Notes: a model not told the origin generated them from the letters alone. 64,000 nt of DNA from Oceanobacillus sp. CFH 90083 (GCF_009389585.1 NZ_VIYG01000009.1:1-64000); one strand, 5' to 3'; numbered from the stretch's first letter, positions 25,679-35,328 are shown. Made by a program: numbers and translations.

Positions 25679-26242
25679 ATGTCCAGTTATAATCATTTAA
25701 TAGCGATTATAGAAGAATTAGCTGCTAATGCTCAAGAAATCGACCGGGAACAATTAGATAATGTTGAGCGCTTGATTGAGAAAGCTGATAGAATTTTTAT
25801 AGCAGGCGCTGGACGTTCCGGTTTTGCAGCCAGAGCATTTGCCAATCGGCTCATGCATCTTGGTTATCATTCCTATTTCGTCGGAGAGCCTACTACTCCT
25901 TCTATACAGAGAGAGGATTTGTTGATTATTGGATCAGGCTCTGGAGAAACAGCCAGTTTGGTAACAATGGCTAAAAAAGCCAAAGAAGTCGGAGCGGCTG
26001 TTGCGACTCTGACTATTTTCCCGGCAAATACAGTCGGTTCCTTAGCTGATGCTTATATTACTTTGCCTGGAGTAACTTCTAAAGTAGATGAAGGAGAATT
26101 TGGTTCAACTTCATTGCAACCGAAAGGGTCATCTTTTGAACAATTGAGCTGGTTAGTTTATGACAGTATGATTGTTACATTAAAAAATAAAAAGAATCAA
26201 TCAGATGAAGATATGTTTTTTAGACATGCTAATCTGGAATAG
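25679..26242 (+). CDS. hxlB: 6-phospho-3-hexuloisomerase-like SIS protein
   Basis: A 187-aa SIS-domain isomerase. Phosphosugar-binding motifs are FIAGAGRSGFAARAFANRL and IIGSGSGETASL. The C-terminal ending MFFRHANLE is characteristic of PHI (HxlB ends in HHANLE), including the catalytic histidine. PHI interconverts arabino-3-hexulose-6-phosphate and fructose-6-phosphate. The ATG lies a few bases after the HPS stop. A GTG four codons upstream overlaps that gene and has poor spacing from GAGGG, while the ATG itself is 13 bases away, so the start is somewhat uncertain. It is the last gene of the operon. Confidence 0.9.
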   Translation: MSSYNHLIAIIEELAANAQEIDREQLDNVERLIEKADRIFIAGAGRSGFAARAFANRLMHLGYHSYFVGEPTTPSIQREDLLIIGSGSGETASLVTMAKKAKEVGAAVATLTIFPANTVGSLADAYITLPGVTSKVDEGEFGSTSLQPKGSSFEQLSWLVYDSMIVTLKNKKNQSDEDMFFRHANLE

Positions 26243-26325
26243 TCCTAACTTTAATTGTTTCCATATGCAAATCAGCCTTCTTCAAAAGGTATTTTATATG
26301 GAACGGCTGATGAGAAAACTAAAAA

Positions 26326-26366
26326 AATGGAGGCTGCATTGCATCTAATCCAGCCTCCATTTCTAT
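26326..26366. terminator. bidirectional terminator between hxlB and prfC
   Basis: AAAATGGAGGCTG and CAGCCTCCATTT form a long stem with a ~14-nt loop. Both convergent genes end here. Confidence 0.85.
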
Positions 26367-27937
26367 TATTGATAATTATTCGTTTCAAAAAGATCAATCA
26401 GCTCAACATCCGGGTTTTTATCTTTAAACCAGTTTAATGCAAATTCATTCCGGAAGAGAACAAGCGGCTGATCTTGACGATCCCGAACCAGCAGATTTCC
26501 GGCGTCAAACAAGGAAGGATCAGCTTGCTCCGGCTTCAGCCATCTTGGGATGCGTTCACCGATGGGCTCCATGATGACCTCTGCATTGTACTCATTTTCC
26601 ATGCGATAGGTGAAGACCTGATATTGTAATTCACCGACTGCACCTAAAATAAAGGAATCTGTTAATTTATCCCGGAATAGCTGGATCGCACCCTCCTGGA
26701 CAAGCTGTTCAATGCCTTTGCGAAATTGCTTTGACTTTAAGGCATTTTTCGCCATGACCTTTTTAAAGATTTCCGGCGGGAACTGCGGCAGCTCATCAAA
26801 TTCATATTTTTCTCTTCCTGTAAGTAATGTATCACCAATTTGGTAGGCATTTGGATCATAAATACCGATAATATCACCAGCATATGCTTCCTCGACGGTC
26901 TCCCTGGACGAAGCAACCATCTGCTGGGACTGCGCCAGCTTTAGCTCTTTTCCAGTTCTGGCCAGCTGGACACTCATACCGCGTGTGAATTTTCCGGAGC
27001 ATACACGTAAAAAGGCAATCCGGTCACGGTGGGCGGGATTCATGTTTGCCTGGATTTTAAAAATAAATCCGGAAAAATCTTCTTCCCCGGGATCGACTGC
27101 GCCTTTGGTTGACTTGCGTGATGTCGGACTTGGTGCTAAGCGGATAAAGGAATCAAAAAAAGTTTGAACGCCAAATGGAGAGAGTGCACTCCCGAAGAAA
27201 ACAGGAGTTAATTCTCCGTTTAAAATGGCTTCTTCGGAATACATATTTCCGGCTTCTTCAACGAGTTCTAATTCATTGACAGCATCTTGATAGGTTGCAT
27301 TTTCCGTTAATTCCGGATGGCTTTCTAATTCTTTGTAAGGAATATAGCTTTCTTCTGCACCTGGGTGATGCTGCACAAATTGCTCATTCTCCCGATCAAA
27401 AATGCCCAGGAACCCTTTGCCCATACCGGCTGGCCAATTCATCGGGTACGTATCAATTTCTAACACTTCTTCCAGTTCCTCTAATAAAGCGAGCGGTTCT
27501 TTCCCTTCCCGGTCCAGCTTATTCATAAAGGTAAAGATAGGAATACCGCGCATACGGCACACCTTGAACAATTTAATCGTCTGTGCTTCAATTCCTTTCG
27601 TGGAATCAATAATCATCACAACACTATCGACAGCGGTTAAGGTCCGGTACGTATCCTCACTGAAATCTTCGTGTCCCGGCGTGTCTAAAATATTGATATG
27701 AAAACCTTCGTATTGAAAGTTCATCACACTGGATGTTACAGAAATACCACGCTGTTTTTCAATTTCCATCCAGTCAGATGTGGCGAACTTGCCAGATTTT
27801 TTCCCTTTTACAGTTCCGGCAGAACGAATCAGATTGCCGTATAATAGTAACTTTTCTGTCATAGTTGTTTTCCCGGCATCGGGATGCGAGATAATCGCAA
27901 ATGTTTTTCTTTTCTGTACTTCTTCTTGAATTGACAT
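26366..27937 (-). CDS. prfC: peptide chain release factor 3
   Basis: A 523-aa translational GTPase that recycles RF1/RF2 from the ribosome. The P-loop is [15 protein letters not shown] (residues 17-31). Switch II is [12 protein letters not shown] and the guanine motif is NKLDRE. The C-terminal domain ends normally. AAAGGATTTCACT precedes the ATG. It is monocistronic and converges with the PTS operon. Family membership and length (about 520-530 aa) are clear. Confidence 0.96.
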   Translation of the reverse strand: MSIQEEVQKRKTFAIISHPDAGKTTMTEKLLLYGNLIRSAGTVKGKKSGKFATSDWMEIEKQRGISVTSSVMNFQYEGFHINILDTPGHEDFSEDTYRTLTAVDSVVMIIDSTKGIEAQTIKLFKVCRMRGIPIFTFMNKLDREGKEPLALLEELEEVLEIDTYPMNWPAGMGKGFLGIFDRENEQFVQHHPGAEESYIPYKELESHPELTENATYQDAVNELELVEEAGNMYSEEAILNGELTPVFFGSALSPFGVQTFFDSFIRLAPSPTSRKSTKGAVDPGEEDFSGFIFKIQANMNPAHRDRIAFLRVCSGKFTRGMSVQLARTGKELKLAQSQQMVASSRETVEEAYAGDIIGIYDPNAYQIGDTLLTGREKYEFDELPQFPPEIFKKVMAKNALKSKQFRKGIEQLVQEGAIQLFRDKLTDSFILGAVGELQYQVFTYRMENEYNAEVIMEPIGERIPRWLKPEQADPSLFDAGNLLVRDRQDQPLVLFRNEFALNWFKDKNPDVELIDLFETNNYQ

Positions 27938-28146
27938 AGTGAAATCCTTTCTATAAATAGACTAATCGATATGAAACAGCTCTACAGCTTGCATCCGGCT
28001 GATCAGAAGCTATGTTTAAAATGATCAATTGTTTATCTTCATGCATTGTTGCTTTATAATAAACAATAGATATATCATACTACAAGTTAACCTCTTTCGT
28101 GAAATGTAAATCTGGATATGAAGTAAAAAAACGAAATTGATGCTTA

Positions 28147-28362
28147 TTTATCGCAGTTAACTGGCTGTAAGACTCCCGCTGCAAGAATAGAGGGAAGTCG
28201 AAAATTCTAAGTGGGAGATCTAACTAGCCAGTAACGGTCCGATTGGTTCAAGGGCCTTTAGGAGACTGGTTTTTGGCCATACCTTTAGGTGCATGCCCTT
28301 GTGGTACTATCATTCAGTGGGAGATAAAAAGAGAACCTTCATTGAATAAAGCCTCACTTTAT
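28147..28362 (+). repeat. copy A of a TTTAT-bounded structured intergenic repeat
   Basis: This 216-bp element starts TTTATCGCAG and ends TTCATTGAATAAAG..CTTTAT. Its main hairpin pairs 28160-28180 (ACTGGCTG, TAAGA, CTCCCGCT) with 28210-28232 (AGTGGGAG, ATCTA, CTAGCCAGT) around a ~29-nt loop. Further 3', ATTCAGTGGG and CCTTCATTGAAT form a second hairpin. It shares sequence with elements at 41509, 47114 and 53043. It fills most of the gap between divergent prfC and the helicase gene; bases 27938-28146 hold nothing else I can support. Confidence 0.85.
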
Positions 28363-28420
28363 AAAGAAAATAAGCTTTAATCATTGCAGTATGAGAAATG
28401 AATGTAAAGGTGTGCGGAAA

Positions 28421-31400
28421 ATGGTATGGATATCCAAACAGGAAATAAAAGAACGATGCGGAGAGTTGTCCTATAAATATGGAGAACGTCTGTGGAAGAA
28501 GGGGAGTGTACAGTTAGCCTTTCTTCCTCAGGAGATTATTGGAACGGTCAGGACCACAGATGATTTTCATATTCATTTAACGTATCGGGATCATAAAATA
28601 GAAAGTATTGCGTGCAGCTGTCCAAAGCTTGGTTCTTATACATTGGATTGCCAGCATATTGCTGCTGTTTTGATCGGCATACATGAAACAGAGCAGCCGG
28701 AAACAGATCGTTCCCCGTTGACGGGAAAGCCGGACAAGGAATTCCGCCATCGCGGTTATTTTGAAACAAGACAAGCTATTCCGATTCATTTTTATTTACG
28801 GATACCTCAAGAATCGGAACGAGCGGCATTACGGATGGCCGTTCAAATTGATGGCATGCGAGTTACCGACATCATTGCTTTTTTACAAGCATTGAAAGAC
28901 GGAGCATATTTTTCTATCACCGACAATAAGTCCTATAATGCTGCAAATTTTTATTTTGAAGATGACAGTAATCAGATTTTAGAACAGCTTATCCATGTTT
29001 ATGAGGATCAGCAAATGATTGGAAAATCCTTTGAAGGTAATACAAGCTGGCTTTCTATCCCGGCAACAGCCTGGGGACGCATGGAAAAATTACTTTCTTC
29101 CAGCTCGCTCGTATCTCTATATATGGAAATAAATGCTTATCATAAGCAGCCATTAGGTTTTTATGATGCACTGCCTCCGCTTTCTTTTCGTGTCTATGAA
29201 ACAGGTGTCAATTATTCCATCACCTTTTTAGAAAGAAATGATACAGTTTTTTTGCTTCCTTATCAGCTTATGTATCAGCAAGGTTCCCTTTACTTATTAA
29301 CAGAGGAAGAAAAACAGCTGATTACGTTATGTGAACAGCTATGGAAAAAACAAACGGAAACAATTGTTGTGAGCAGGGAGCAAATGGTTTCTATTTCAGC
29401 ACTTTTAGAGCGGATTGGCGAGGTGGAGGACACAACCGGAACGCTGAAGAGTCTCTTTACACCACTTAAGGCAAATGTTTATATAGACCGTGTTCATAAT
29501 CGTCTTCTCGCTGGTCTGGAATTTCGATATGGTGATAAGAAAATTACCCCCTTTGAAAAGACAAGCCTGGTTCGCCGTGATAAGGAAAAGGAAGCAGAAA
29601 TCATTGCTTTTCTTGAAAAAAGCGGTTTTGCAAATACGGATGGCAGTTTTATTTTGCAGCATGAGCAGCTTGAATATGACTTCTTATACCATTCCTTGCC
29701 AGAATTGTATAAGATAGCAGATGTTTTTATCACAAATGCAGTGCGTAATCAAATTAGCAAAAAGCGATTTCAACCGATTATCCGGGTGAAGCACAAACGT
29801 GACAGAACTAATTGGCTTAGCTTTTCCTTTCAGGTGAAAGGCTTTTGGGAGCAGGAGGTTCGACAGATTCTTGATGCGATAGAAGAAAAGCGCTCTTATT
29901 ATCGATTAAAGGATGGTTCCTTTCTGACACTGGAAACAGAAGAGATAAAAGAATTGGAACAATATTTGCTTTCTGTTGCGATGACACCGTCTGAATTGCT
30001 GGAGGAGATCGAATTGTCGCTGAAGGATGGCTTATCATTTGCATACCGGATGGAGGAGAATGGTTATCTGGCGGATGGAGCAGCTGTGAAGGAAATGATT
30101 CATGATATTCAACTGCCGGCAAATGACAAGTATCCAATCGTAAAAGAGATGGCATCGATTCTCAAGCCTTATCAGCAGGATGGTGTCCGCTGGATGCTGG
30201 CAATGGCTCAAGCAGGACTTGGCGGTGTGCTGGCAGATGAAATGGGATTAGGGAAAACGGTGCAGGCTATCGCTTTTTGTATGACGAAAATGCAGCAGAC
30301 AGAGAAAAAGATGCCTGTCCTTATTGTCTGTCCAACATCCCTGTGCCATCAGTGGAAGCAGGAATGGGAATTATTTGCTCCGTCTGTTTCCACCGGTATT
30401 CTGGAAGGAAGTATCAAGGAAAGGAATCGAAAAAAGAAAGCATTGCAAGAGCAGGATGTGTGGATTGTTTCCTATGGTGTTTTGAAAAATGAAATTGATT
30501 GGCTGAAAAGAAATATTGCTTTTCAGACGGTTATTTTTGATGAGGCGCAAATGTTTAAAAATCCTGCGACCCAGGTTTTTCGAACGGTGAAAAAATTGAC
30601 GTCTGACTATCAATTTGCTTTAACCGGAACGCCTTTAGAAAATAAACTAGAGGATCTGTGGTCGGTTTTTCATATTGTATTTCCGGAATTACTCGGCGGT
30701 TTAAAGGATTTTGCGCAGCTTACGAATGACCAGGTGCTGCGGAGAGTGCATCCTTTTATGCTGCGAAGAGAAAAATGGGATGTGCTTGCGGATATACCGA
30801 AAAAGACAGAATATATCGAACGTGTTCCGCTGACAGAGGATCAAAAGCAAATCTACATTTCCTATTTGTCTAAATTGAGACATCCGAAATTTAAGCATTT
30901 AGACCGGGAGACAATTCGAAAAAATCGTATTCGTATTTTGGCAGGCTTGACAAGGTTAAGACAAATTTGCTGTGACCCGGCATTATTTGTGCGTGACTAT
31001 CATGGTGAATCAGCTAAACTTAAGCGGCTAATGGAAATTGTCAAGGATGCCAGACGTTCTGGAAAGCGTATGTTGATTTTTTCTCAATTCACGCAAATGC
31101 TGCAGCGTATCGCTGAACTGCTACGAATAGAGGAAATCCCTTACTTCTATTTAGATGGGCAGACACCTGCTGCGGACAGATTACAAATCTGCCGTTCGTT
31201 TAATCAGGGGAAAAATGATCTTTGTCTGATTTCATTAAAGGCAGGCGGAACGGGGTTAAATTTAATTGGTGCAGATACAGTTATTTTATATGATACATGG
31301 TGGAATCCAGCTGTAGAAGATCAGGCAATAGATCGTGCGCACCGAATTGGTCAGACAGATGAGGTTACCGTGATTCGGATGCTGACAGAAGGAACCATTG

Positions 31401-31531
31401 AAGATAAAATGTTTGAACTTCAGCAGAAAAAAAGAAAGCTGATTGAGCAGATGATCCAAACAAAGGATTTATGGAATAATCAGCTGACAGATGAAGATGT
31501 AGAGAAATTGCTGCAAGGGGCGCTGGAGTAA
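28421..31531 (+). CDS. SNF2-family helicase with N-terminal SWIM zinc finger
   Basis: A 1036-aa Swi2/Snf2-type DNA translocase, as in B. subtilis YwqA-like proteins. Residues ~45-70 hold a SWIM finger (CSCP..LDCQHIAAVL, CxCxnCxH). A ~500-residue family-specific middle region follows. The helicase core has motif I DEMGLGKTVQAI (about residue 605), DEAQ in VIFDEAQMFKN, TGTPLENKLEDLWS, and the C-terminal lobe with LISLKAGGTGLNLIGAD and AIDRAHRIGQ. It probably remodels protein-DNA complexes or RNA polymerase (compare RapA); its role is unknown. Start chosen at the ATG of MVWISKQEIK, eight bases after AAAGGTG. Confidence 0.92.
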   Translation: MVWISKQEIKERCGELSYKYGERLWKKGSVQLAFLPQEIIGTVRTTDDFHIHLTYRDHKIESIACSCPKLGSYTLDCQHIAAVLIGIHETEQPETDRSPLTGKPDKEFRHRGYFETRQAIPIHFYLRIPQESERAALRMAVQIDGMRVTDIIAFLQALKDGAYFSITDNKSYNAANFYFEDDSNQILEQLIHVYEDQQMIGKSFEGNTSWLSIPATAWGRMEKLLSSSSLVSLYMEINAYHKQPLGFYDALPPLSFRVYETGVNYSITFLERNDTVFLLPYQLMYQQGSLYLLTEEEKQLITLCEQLWKKQTETIVVSREQMVSISALLERIGEVEDTTGTLKSLFTPLKANVYIDRVHNRLLAGLEFRYGDKKITPFEKTSLVRRDKEKEAEIIAFLEKSGFANTDGSFILQHEQLEYDFLYHSLPELYKIADVFITNAVRNQISKKRFQPIIRVKHKRDRTNWLSFSFQVKGFWEQEVRQILDAIEEKRSYYRLKDGSFLTLETEEIKELEQYLLSVAMTPSELLEEIELSLKDGLSFAYRMEENGYLADGAAVKEMIHDIQLPANDKYPIVKEMASILKPYQQDGVRWMLAMAQAGLGGVLADEMGLGKTVQAIAFCMTKMQQTEKKMPVLIVCPTSLCHQWKQEWELFAPSVSTGILEGSIKERNRKKKALQEQDVWIVSYGVLKNEIDWLKRNIAFQTVIFDEAQMFKNPATQVFRTVKKLTSDYQFALTGTPLENKLEDLWSVFHIVFPELLGGLKDFAQLTNDQVLRRVHPFMLRREKWDVLADIPKKTEYIERVPLTEDQKQIYISYLSKLRHPKFKHLDRETIRKNRIRILAGLTRLRQICCDPALFVRDYHGESAKLKRLMEIVKDARRSGKRMLIFSQFTQMLQRIAELLRIEEIPYFYLDGQTPAADRLQICRSFNQGKNDLCLISLKAGGTGLNLIGADTVILYDTWWNPAVEDQAIDRAHRIGQTDEVTVIRMLTEGTIEDKMFELQQKKRKLIEQMIQTKDLWNNQLTDEDVEKLLQGALE

Positions 31532-31540
31532 ACGCAGATT

Positions 31541-31573
31541 GAAAAGGAGAGAATAAAAAAAGTTCTCTCCTTT
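31541..31573 (+). terminator. hairpin after the helicase gene
   Basis: AAAGGAGAGAA and TTCTCTCCTTT form an 11-bp stem around an A-rich loop. No strong T-run follows, so termination may be weak. Confidence 0.5.
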
Positions 31574-31635
31574 GGCATCTTCATGAAAATAAATAAGAGG
31601 CTTGACGTGTACTGAAACAAATGATTATGCTTAAA

Positions 31636-31679
31636 GAGGATATTCAAAAAGTCCGACAAAACGTACTTTTTGAACACAC
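31636..31679. repeat. short GTTCAAAAAG-type repeat (ends only)
   Basis: GAGGATATTCAAAAAGT, a 12-bp centre and ACTTTTTGAACAC form a hairpin. The arms match the terminal sequences of the longer elements at 33366 and 35337, so this looks like a version reduced to its ends. Confidence 0.65.
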
Positions 31680-31729
31680 ATTTAAATAGAGAGAAACATT
31701 TTGCATAAAATTGAAGGAGGCGGCTTATT

Positions 31730-32926
31730 ATGGTGACATCAAATGAAATCATGGAACTGACTTCTGCCTATGGTGCAAACAACTATCATCCATTACCGGT
31801 AGTTATTGCAGAAGCGGAAGGAGTCTGGGTGAAGGATCCTGAAGGCAATAAATATATGGATATGCTCAGCGCATACTCAGCTGTCAATCAGGGGCACCGG
31901 CATCCGAAGATTATTCAAGCGTTAAAAGATCAGGCGGATAAAGTCACACTTACTTCAAGAGCTTTTCATCATGAACTATTAGGACCTTGGACGGAACGCG
32001 TTGCGAAATTAACAAACAAAGATAAAGTATTGCCGATGAATACAGGAGTAGAGGCTGTAGAGACAGCGATAAAAGCCGCCCGCAGATGGGCTTATGAGAA
32101 AAAAGGGATAGAGGATAACCAGGCCGAGATTATTGCAGCTAAAGGTAATTTTCATGGCAGAACAATGAATGCGATTTCATTATCAACGGACCCGGACGCA
32201 ACAACTAACTATGGTCCGTTTGTTCCTGGTATTTACAAGATAAATTATGGAGATATCCAAGCATTAAAAGAAACGATTACACCAAATACGGCAGCAGTTA
32301 TTTTGGAGCCGATTCAAGGAGAAGCCGGTATTCTGATTCCGTCTGAAGGCTATTTACAGGAAGTGCGAAAAATATGTGATGAGGAAAATATTTTATTTAT
32401 TGCTGATGAAGTGCAGACGGGTTTGGCCCGTACAGGGAAGATGTTTGCCTGTGAGTGGGAGAATGTTGAGCCGGATATATACGTGATGGGAAAGGCGTTA
32501 GGTGGGGGAGTGATGCCTATTTCTGCCATTGCAGCTAATAAAGATATTATGGATGTATTTACACCTGGTTCACACGGCTCGACATTCGGCGGAAATCCAT
32601 TAGCCTGTGCCGTTTCTATGGCTGCATTAGATGTTATTGAAGAGGAAAGACTTGCCAGTAAATCCCTTGAGCTGGGCGAATACTTTGCGATTGAATTGTC
32701 CGCCATCCATCATCCTGACTTAAAGGAAGTACGGGCGAGAGGTTTGTTTATTGGGATGGAATTTAACAAGCCTGTCCGTTCTATCTGTGAAGCATTAAAG
32801 GAAAGCGGAATTCTTTGTAAGGAAACACATGAAACAACGATTCGTTTTGCCCCGCCATTAATTATTACGAAAGAAGAACTCGACTGGGCGCTGGATAAAA
32901 TAAAGAAAGTGCTGCTGACTAATTAA
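31730..32926 (+). CDS. rocD: ornithine--oxo-acid transaminase
   Basis: A 398-aa class III PLP aminotransferase. It converts ornithine and 2-oxoglutarate to glutamate-5-semialdehyde and glutamate in arginine/ornithine catabolism or proline supply. Signatures include [13 protein letters not shown], the cofactor aspartate in [14 protein letters not shown] and the Schiff-base lysine in [28 protein letters not shown] follows. Length matches RocD (401 aa). GAAGGAGGCGGC precedes the ATG. It is monocistronic, without other roc genes nearby. Confidence 0.94.
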   Translation: MVTSNEIMELTSAYGANNYHPLPVVIAEAEGVWVKDPEGNKYMDMLSAYSAVNQGHRHPKIIQALKDQADKVTLTSRAFHHELLGPWTERVAKLTNKDKVLPMNTGVEAVETAIKAARRWAYEKKGIEDNQAEIIAAKGNFHGRTMNAISLSTDPDATTNYGPFVPGIYKINYGDIQALKETITPNTAAVILEPIQGEAGILIPSEGYLQEVRKICDEENILFIADEVQTGLARTGKMFACEWENVEPDIYVMGKALGGGVMPISAIAANKDIMDVFTPGSHGSTFGGNPLACAVSMAALDVIEEERLASKSLELGEYFAIELSAIHHPDLKEVRARGLFIGMEFNKPVRSICEALKESGILCKETHETTIRFAPPLIITKEELDWALDKIKKVLLTN

Positions 32927-32938
32927 CAATATATTATA

Positions 32939-32976
32939 TGAAGGGTCTCCATGTGGCGTGTATGGAGACCCTTCAG
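32939..32976 (+). terminator. rocD terminator
   Basis: AAGGGTCTCCAT and ATGGAGACCCTT form a perfect 12-bp stem with a ~10-nt loop. The T-run is weak. Confidence 0.7.
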
Positions 32977-33070
32977 CTTGTCTTCGATACCTTATAAAGT
33001 GAATTCCCAAACAGTGCCAGTATGAAATAAATGATTAGGCAAAAGATAAGCAGTGAGGAGGTGAGAGACA

Positions 33071-33358
33071 ATGAAAACACTACATGCGATTGCAGTCACT
33101 TTATTGATTATTGGTGGTATCAACTGGGGACTAATTGGATTTTTTCAATTTGATCTAGTGTCAGCTATTTTTGGCGGACAAACCGCTATCCTTTCTCGAA
33201 TTATTTATGGACTTGTTGGGCTTAGTGCGATTTATTATCTGACAACTTTATTTTCTGGAGCGGATGAACCCGTCCAGGATTCGGATAATCTGCAAACAAG
33301 CTTCCGAACAGAGTTTGGTGAGGATTATGGGATTGAAGAAGAGATTGAGGATAAATAA
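33071..33358 (+). CDS. DUF378-family small membrane protein
   Basis: A 95-aa protein with two hydrophobic helices. The first is AIAVTLLIIGGINWGLIGFF, containing the GGxNWGL motif that defines DUF378. The second surrounds RIIYGLVGLSAIYYL. The C-terminal 30 residues are acidic (ending EEEIEDK). Function is unknown; the family is frequent in Bacillaceae. GAGGAGGTGAGAG precedes the ATG. Confidence 0.88.
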   Translation: MKTLHAIAVTLLIIGGINWGLIGFFQFDLVSAIFGGQTAILSRIIYGLVGLSAIYYLTTLFSGADEPVQDSDNLQTSFRTEFGEDYGIEEEIEDK

Positions 33359-33365
33359 TGAAAGC

Positions 33366-33623
33366 AGATGTTTAAAAAGTTTACAAATGATACCGGAGAA
33401 CGCTTTAGCTGATATGACTTTTCCGGTTGGACGGGGACGGTGATTGCTCGGCCCGACGAAAACCTTTGCGATGAAAAGCTCAGGTATTCAAAAGCATAGA
33501 GGCACCTCTGCTAAGAATACCCGCATTGTGTGGAGCAACAGGGCGATGAAGGAAATTACCGGAGCCTGTCCGTAAATCATATCGCCTTGATTTTCAAGGC
33601 CAAATCTGGAACTTTTTGAACAA
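33366..33623. repeat. long GTTCAAAAAG-bounded intergenic element
   Basis: The element starts GATGTTTAAAAAGTTT and ends AACTTTTTGAAC, so its ends are inverted repeats. The ~230-bp interior contains short dyads such as GGTATTC..GAATACC, GAGGCACCTC and CCTTGATTTTCAAGG. No open reading frame is supported. It accounts for most of the 400-bp gap between the DUF378 gene and yuxK. Confidence 0.6.
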
Positions 33624-33759
33624 TTAAACAAAGACCTTTCGGATAAATAAAATGCGGTTGATCCAATCTAATTGCTGTTCATTTAACTAAAGCAATTTGA
33701 CGATAATGCCGGTATTTCTGAGCAGATTAGGGGAAGCTTCTCGGAAATGATATTTTATT

Positions 33760-34185
33760 TTATGCGAAAGGTTTTTTCTCTGCTAAATCCGCTTTCGACT
33801 CGACAAATTGCTTCCGTTCTTGTGCTGTAGGAAGGCGGCAGGTTTGTTTTTTTCTGAATATTCTATATCTGTTGCGCGCTACAAAATCATAAAGCGCATC
33901 CCGGATAAAATATGGAAGAATCTTAGCAGCTGTTAGCATTTTCCAAGGGGCAGGTATAGATTGTAACACTTGTAAAGCGGCATCCGATTTAATGAATATT
34001 TTCTCTCCATCAATCAGGAGTACACTGTCGAGATTATCAGGAACCCGGTATTTCCTTCGAATAAATGCTCCCGCCTCACTTTGTAAAGAAATAAAAAGGA
34101 ATTGGTGTTGTTTATCTCTTTTCAGAATAAATTGCACAAAGCTGTCACAAACATGACATTCTCCATCAAATAAAATCAGCTTCAT
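33760..34185 (-). CDS. yuxK: thiol-disulfide oxidoreductase DCC family protein (YuxK)
   Basis: A 141-aa DUF393/DCC protein. The N-terminal DGECHVCDSFVQFI carries the DxxCxxC motif that names the family (Asp8, Cys11, Cys14). The LLIDGEKIFIKSDAAL strand-helix and the ARNRYRIF region are conserved. A thioredoxin-like redox role is presumed, but no substrate is known. GAGGTGATATAA precedes the ATG. It is divergent from the AEC transporter gene with about 225 bp between them. Confidence 0.9.
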   Translation of the reverse strand: MKLILFDGECHVCDSFVQFILKRDKQHQFLFISLQSEAGAFIRRKYRVPDNLDSVLLIDGEKIFIKSDAALQVLQSIPAPWKMLTAAKILPYFIRDALYDFVARNRYRIFRKKQTCRLPTAQERKQFVESKADLAEKKPFA

Positions 34186-34410
34186 TTATATCACCTCATA
34201 TACCCAAACGTTAGTACCATCATACAACTCCTGTCGATTGCATTCAACTCCTGATGATTGATTAAAGAAAGAATCAGCACATAGAAATCTTTCCATAAAT
34301 ATATAAATACGAAACAGATTTAAAACATAGAGCCTTTCTGTATGAACGAAAATGAGATTATGATAAGATAGCAAAGGTGCATTTTTTAATGTATTAAAGG
34401 AGAGAAAATT

Positions 34411-35328
34411 TTGGAAGGGTTTCAACTGCAATTTTTTATTTCTGTATGTATTATTTTACTGGGGTATTTTTTGAAAAGAGTAAAAATTTTAAAAGAGTCA
34501 GATGGGCAGACAATAGCAAGAATTGTCTTTAATATTACCTTACCTGCATTAGTGATTGTAACGTTTGATCAGATGGAGATCTCTTTATCTCTTATTTCAC
34601 TTATTATCATTTCTCTTTTATTCGGCACGGCTGCTGCAATAATTGGTATCTTTGCTTTTCGCTCAGCGGAACCGGATATCAAAGGAATGGCTGCCATGAT
34701 GGTACCTGGTGTTAATGTCGGCCTATTCGCCTTTCCCCTTGTAGAAGCAATATGGGGAAGGGAAGGAATCCAGCATTTCGGTATGTTTGATGTAGGTAAT
34801 GCGGTTATTGTATTTGGAATATGCTTTTTTATAGCTGGTTATTTTGCAAAAGGAACATCAAAAGTTTATTTGCGGGAAGCATTCAGTCCGCTCATCCGGT
34901 CGATTCCATTTCTAACGTATATATTTGTCGTAGTCTTGAATTTCTCAGGATTTCATCTGCCAGACTTATTTTTAGATACAGCAGCAATTATCTCGGTAGC
35001 GAATATGCCATTATCTTTATTGTTACTGGGTCTTTATTTAAACTTTTCCTTTGAGAAGTCATGGTTTCCTTTGATAGGAAAGTATTTAGTTGTGAAATAC
35101 GGATCGGGGCTGGCTTTGGGATTCAGCCTTTTCTGGCTGCTTTCTGATTACCCAATGCTTGCGAATACCGTTTTAATCGGTTTTATTCTACCGGCCTCCA
35201 CAACAACAGTTGTATATGCCATCAGATATAAATATAATACAAAAATAGTCGGTACTTTAGTGAACATAACCATTATTGTAAGCTTTGTACTGATTTGGCT
35301 GCTTGTAAGCTTTGTGGCGTACCATTAA
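34411..35328 (+). CDS. AEC-family (auxin efflux carrier-type) transporter
   Basis: A 305-aa protein with about 10 membrane helices in two inverted halves. The N-terminal half contains FNITLPALVIVTF, the family's conserved NxxLPxL segment, and the C-terminal half has FILPASTTTVVYAIRYK. AEC proteins export or import organic anions such as malate in bacteria; the substrate here is unknown. The start is TTG with AAAGGAGAGAAAATT upstream. Length is typical. Confidence 0.88.
   Translation: MEGFQLQFFISVCIILLGYFLKRVKILKESDGQTIARIVFNITLPALVIVTFDQMEISLSLISLIIISLLFGTAAAIIGIFAFRSAEPDIKGMAAMMVPGVNVGLFAFPLVEAIWGREGIQHFGMFDVGNAVIVFGICFFIAGYFAKGTSKVYLREAFSPLIRSIPFLTYIFVVVLNFSGFHLPDLFLDTAAIISVANMPLSLLLLGLYLNFSFEKSWFPLIGKYLVVKYGSGLALGFSLFWLLSDYPMLANTVLIGFILPASTTTVVYAIRYKYNTKIVGTLVNITIIVSFVLIWLLVSFVAYH

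Noticed and set aside
28147-28362. CRISPR or classical riboswitch reading of the repeat
   Set aside because: Copies are dispersed singly tens of kilobases apart, have no spacer pattern, and lie in different orientations to genes.
29817-30155. 112-aa open frame antisense to the SNF2 helicase
   Set aside because: It lies fully inside the helicase middle region with no start signal or family resemblance.
32339-32706. 118-aa antisense frame in rocD
   Set aside because: rocD is complete and typical; the antisense frame has no start signal.
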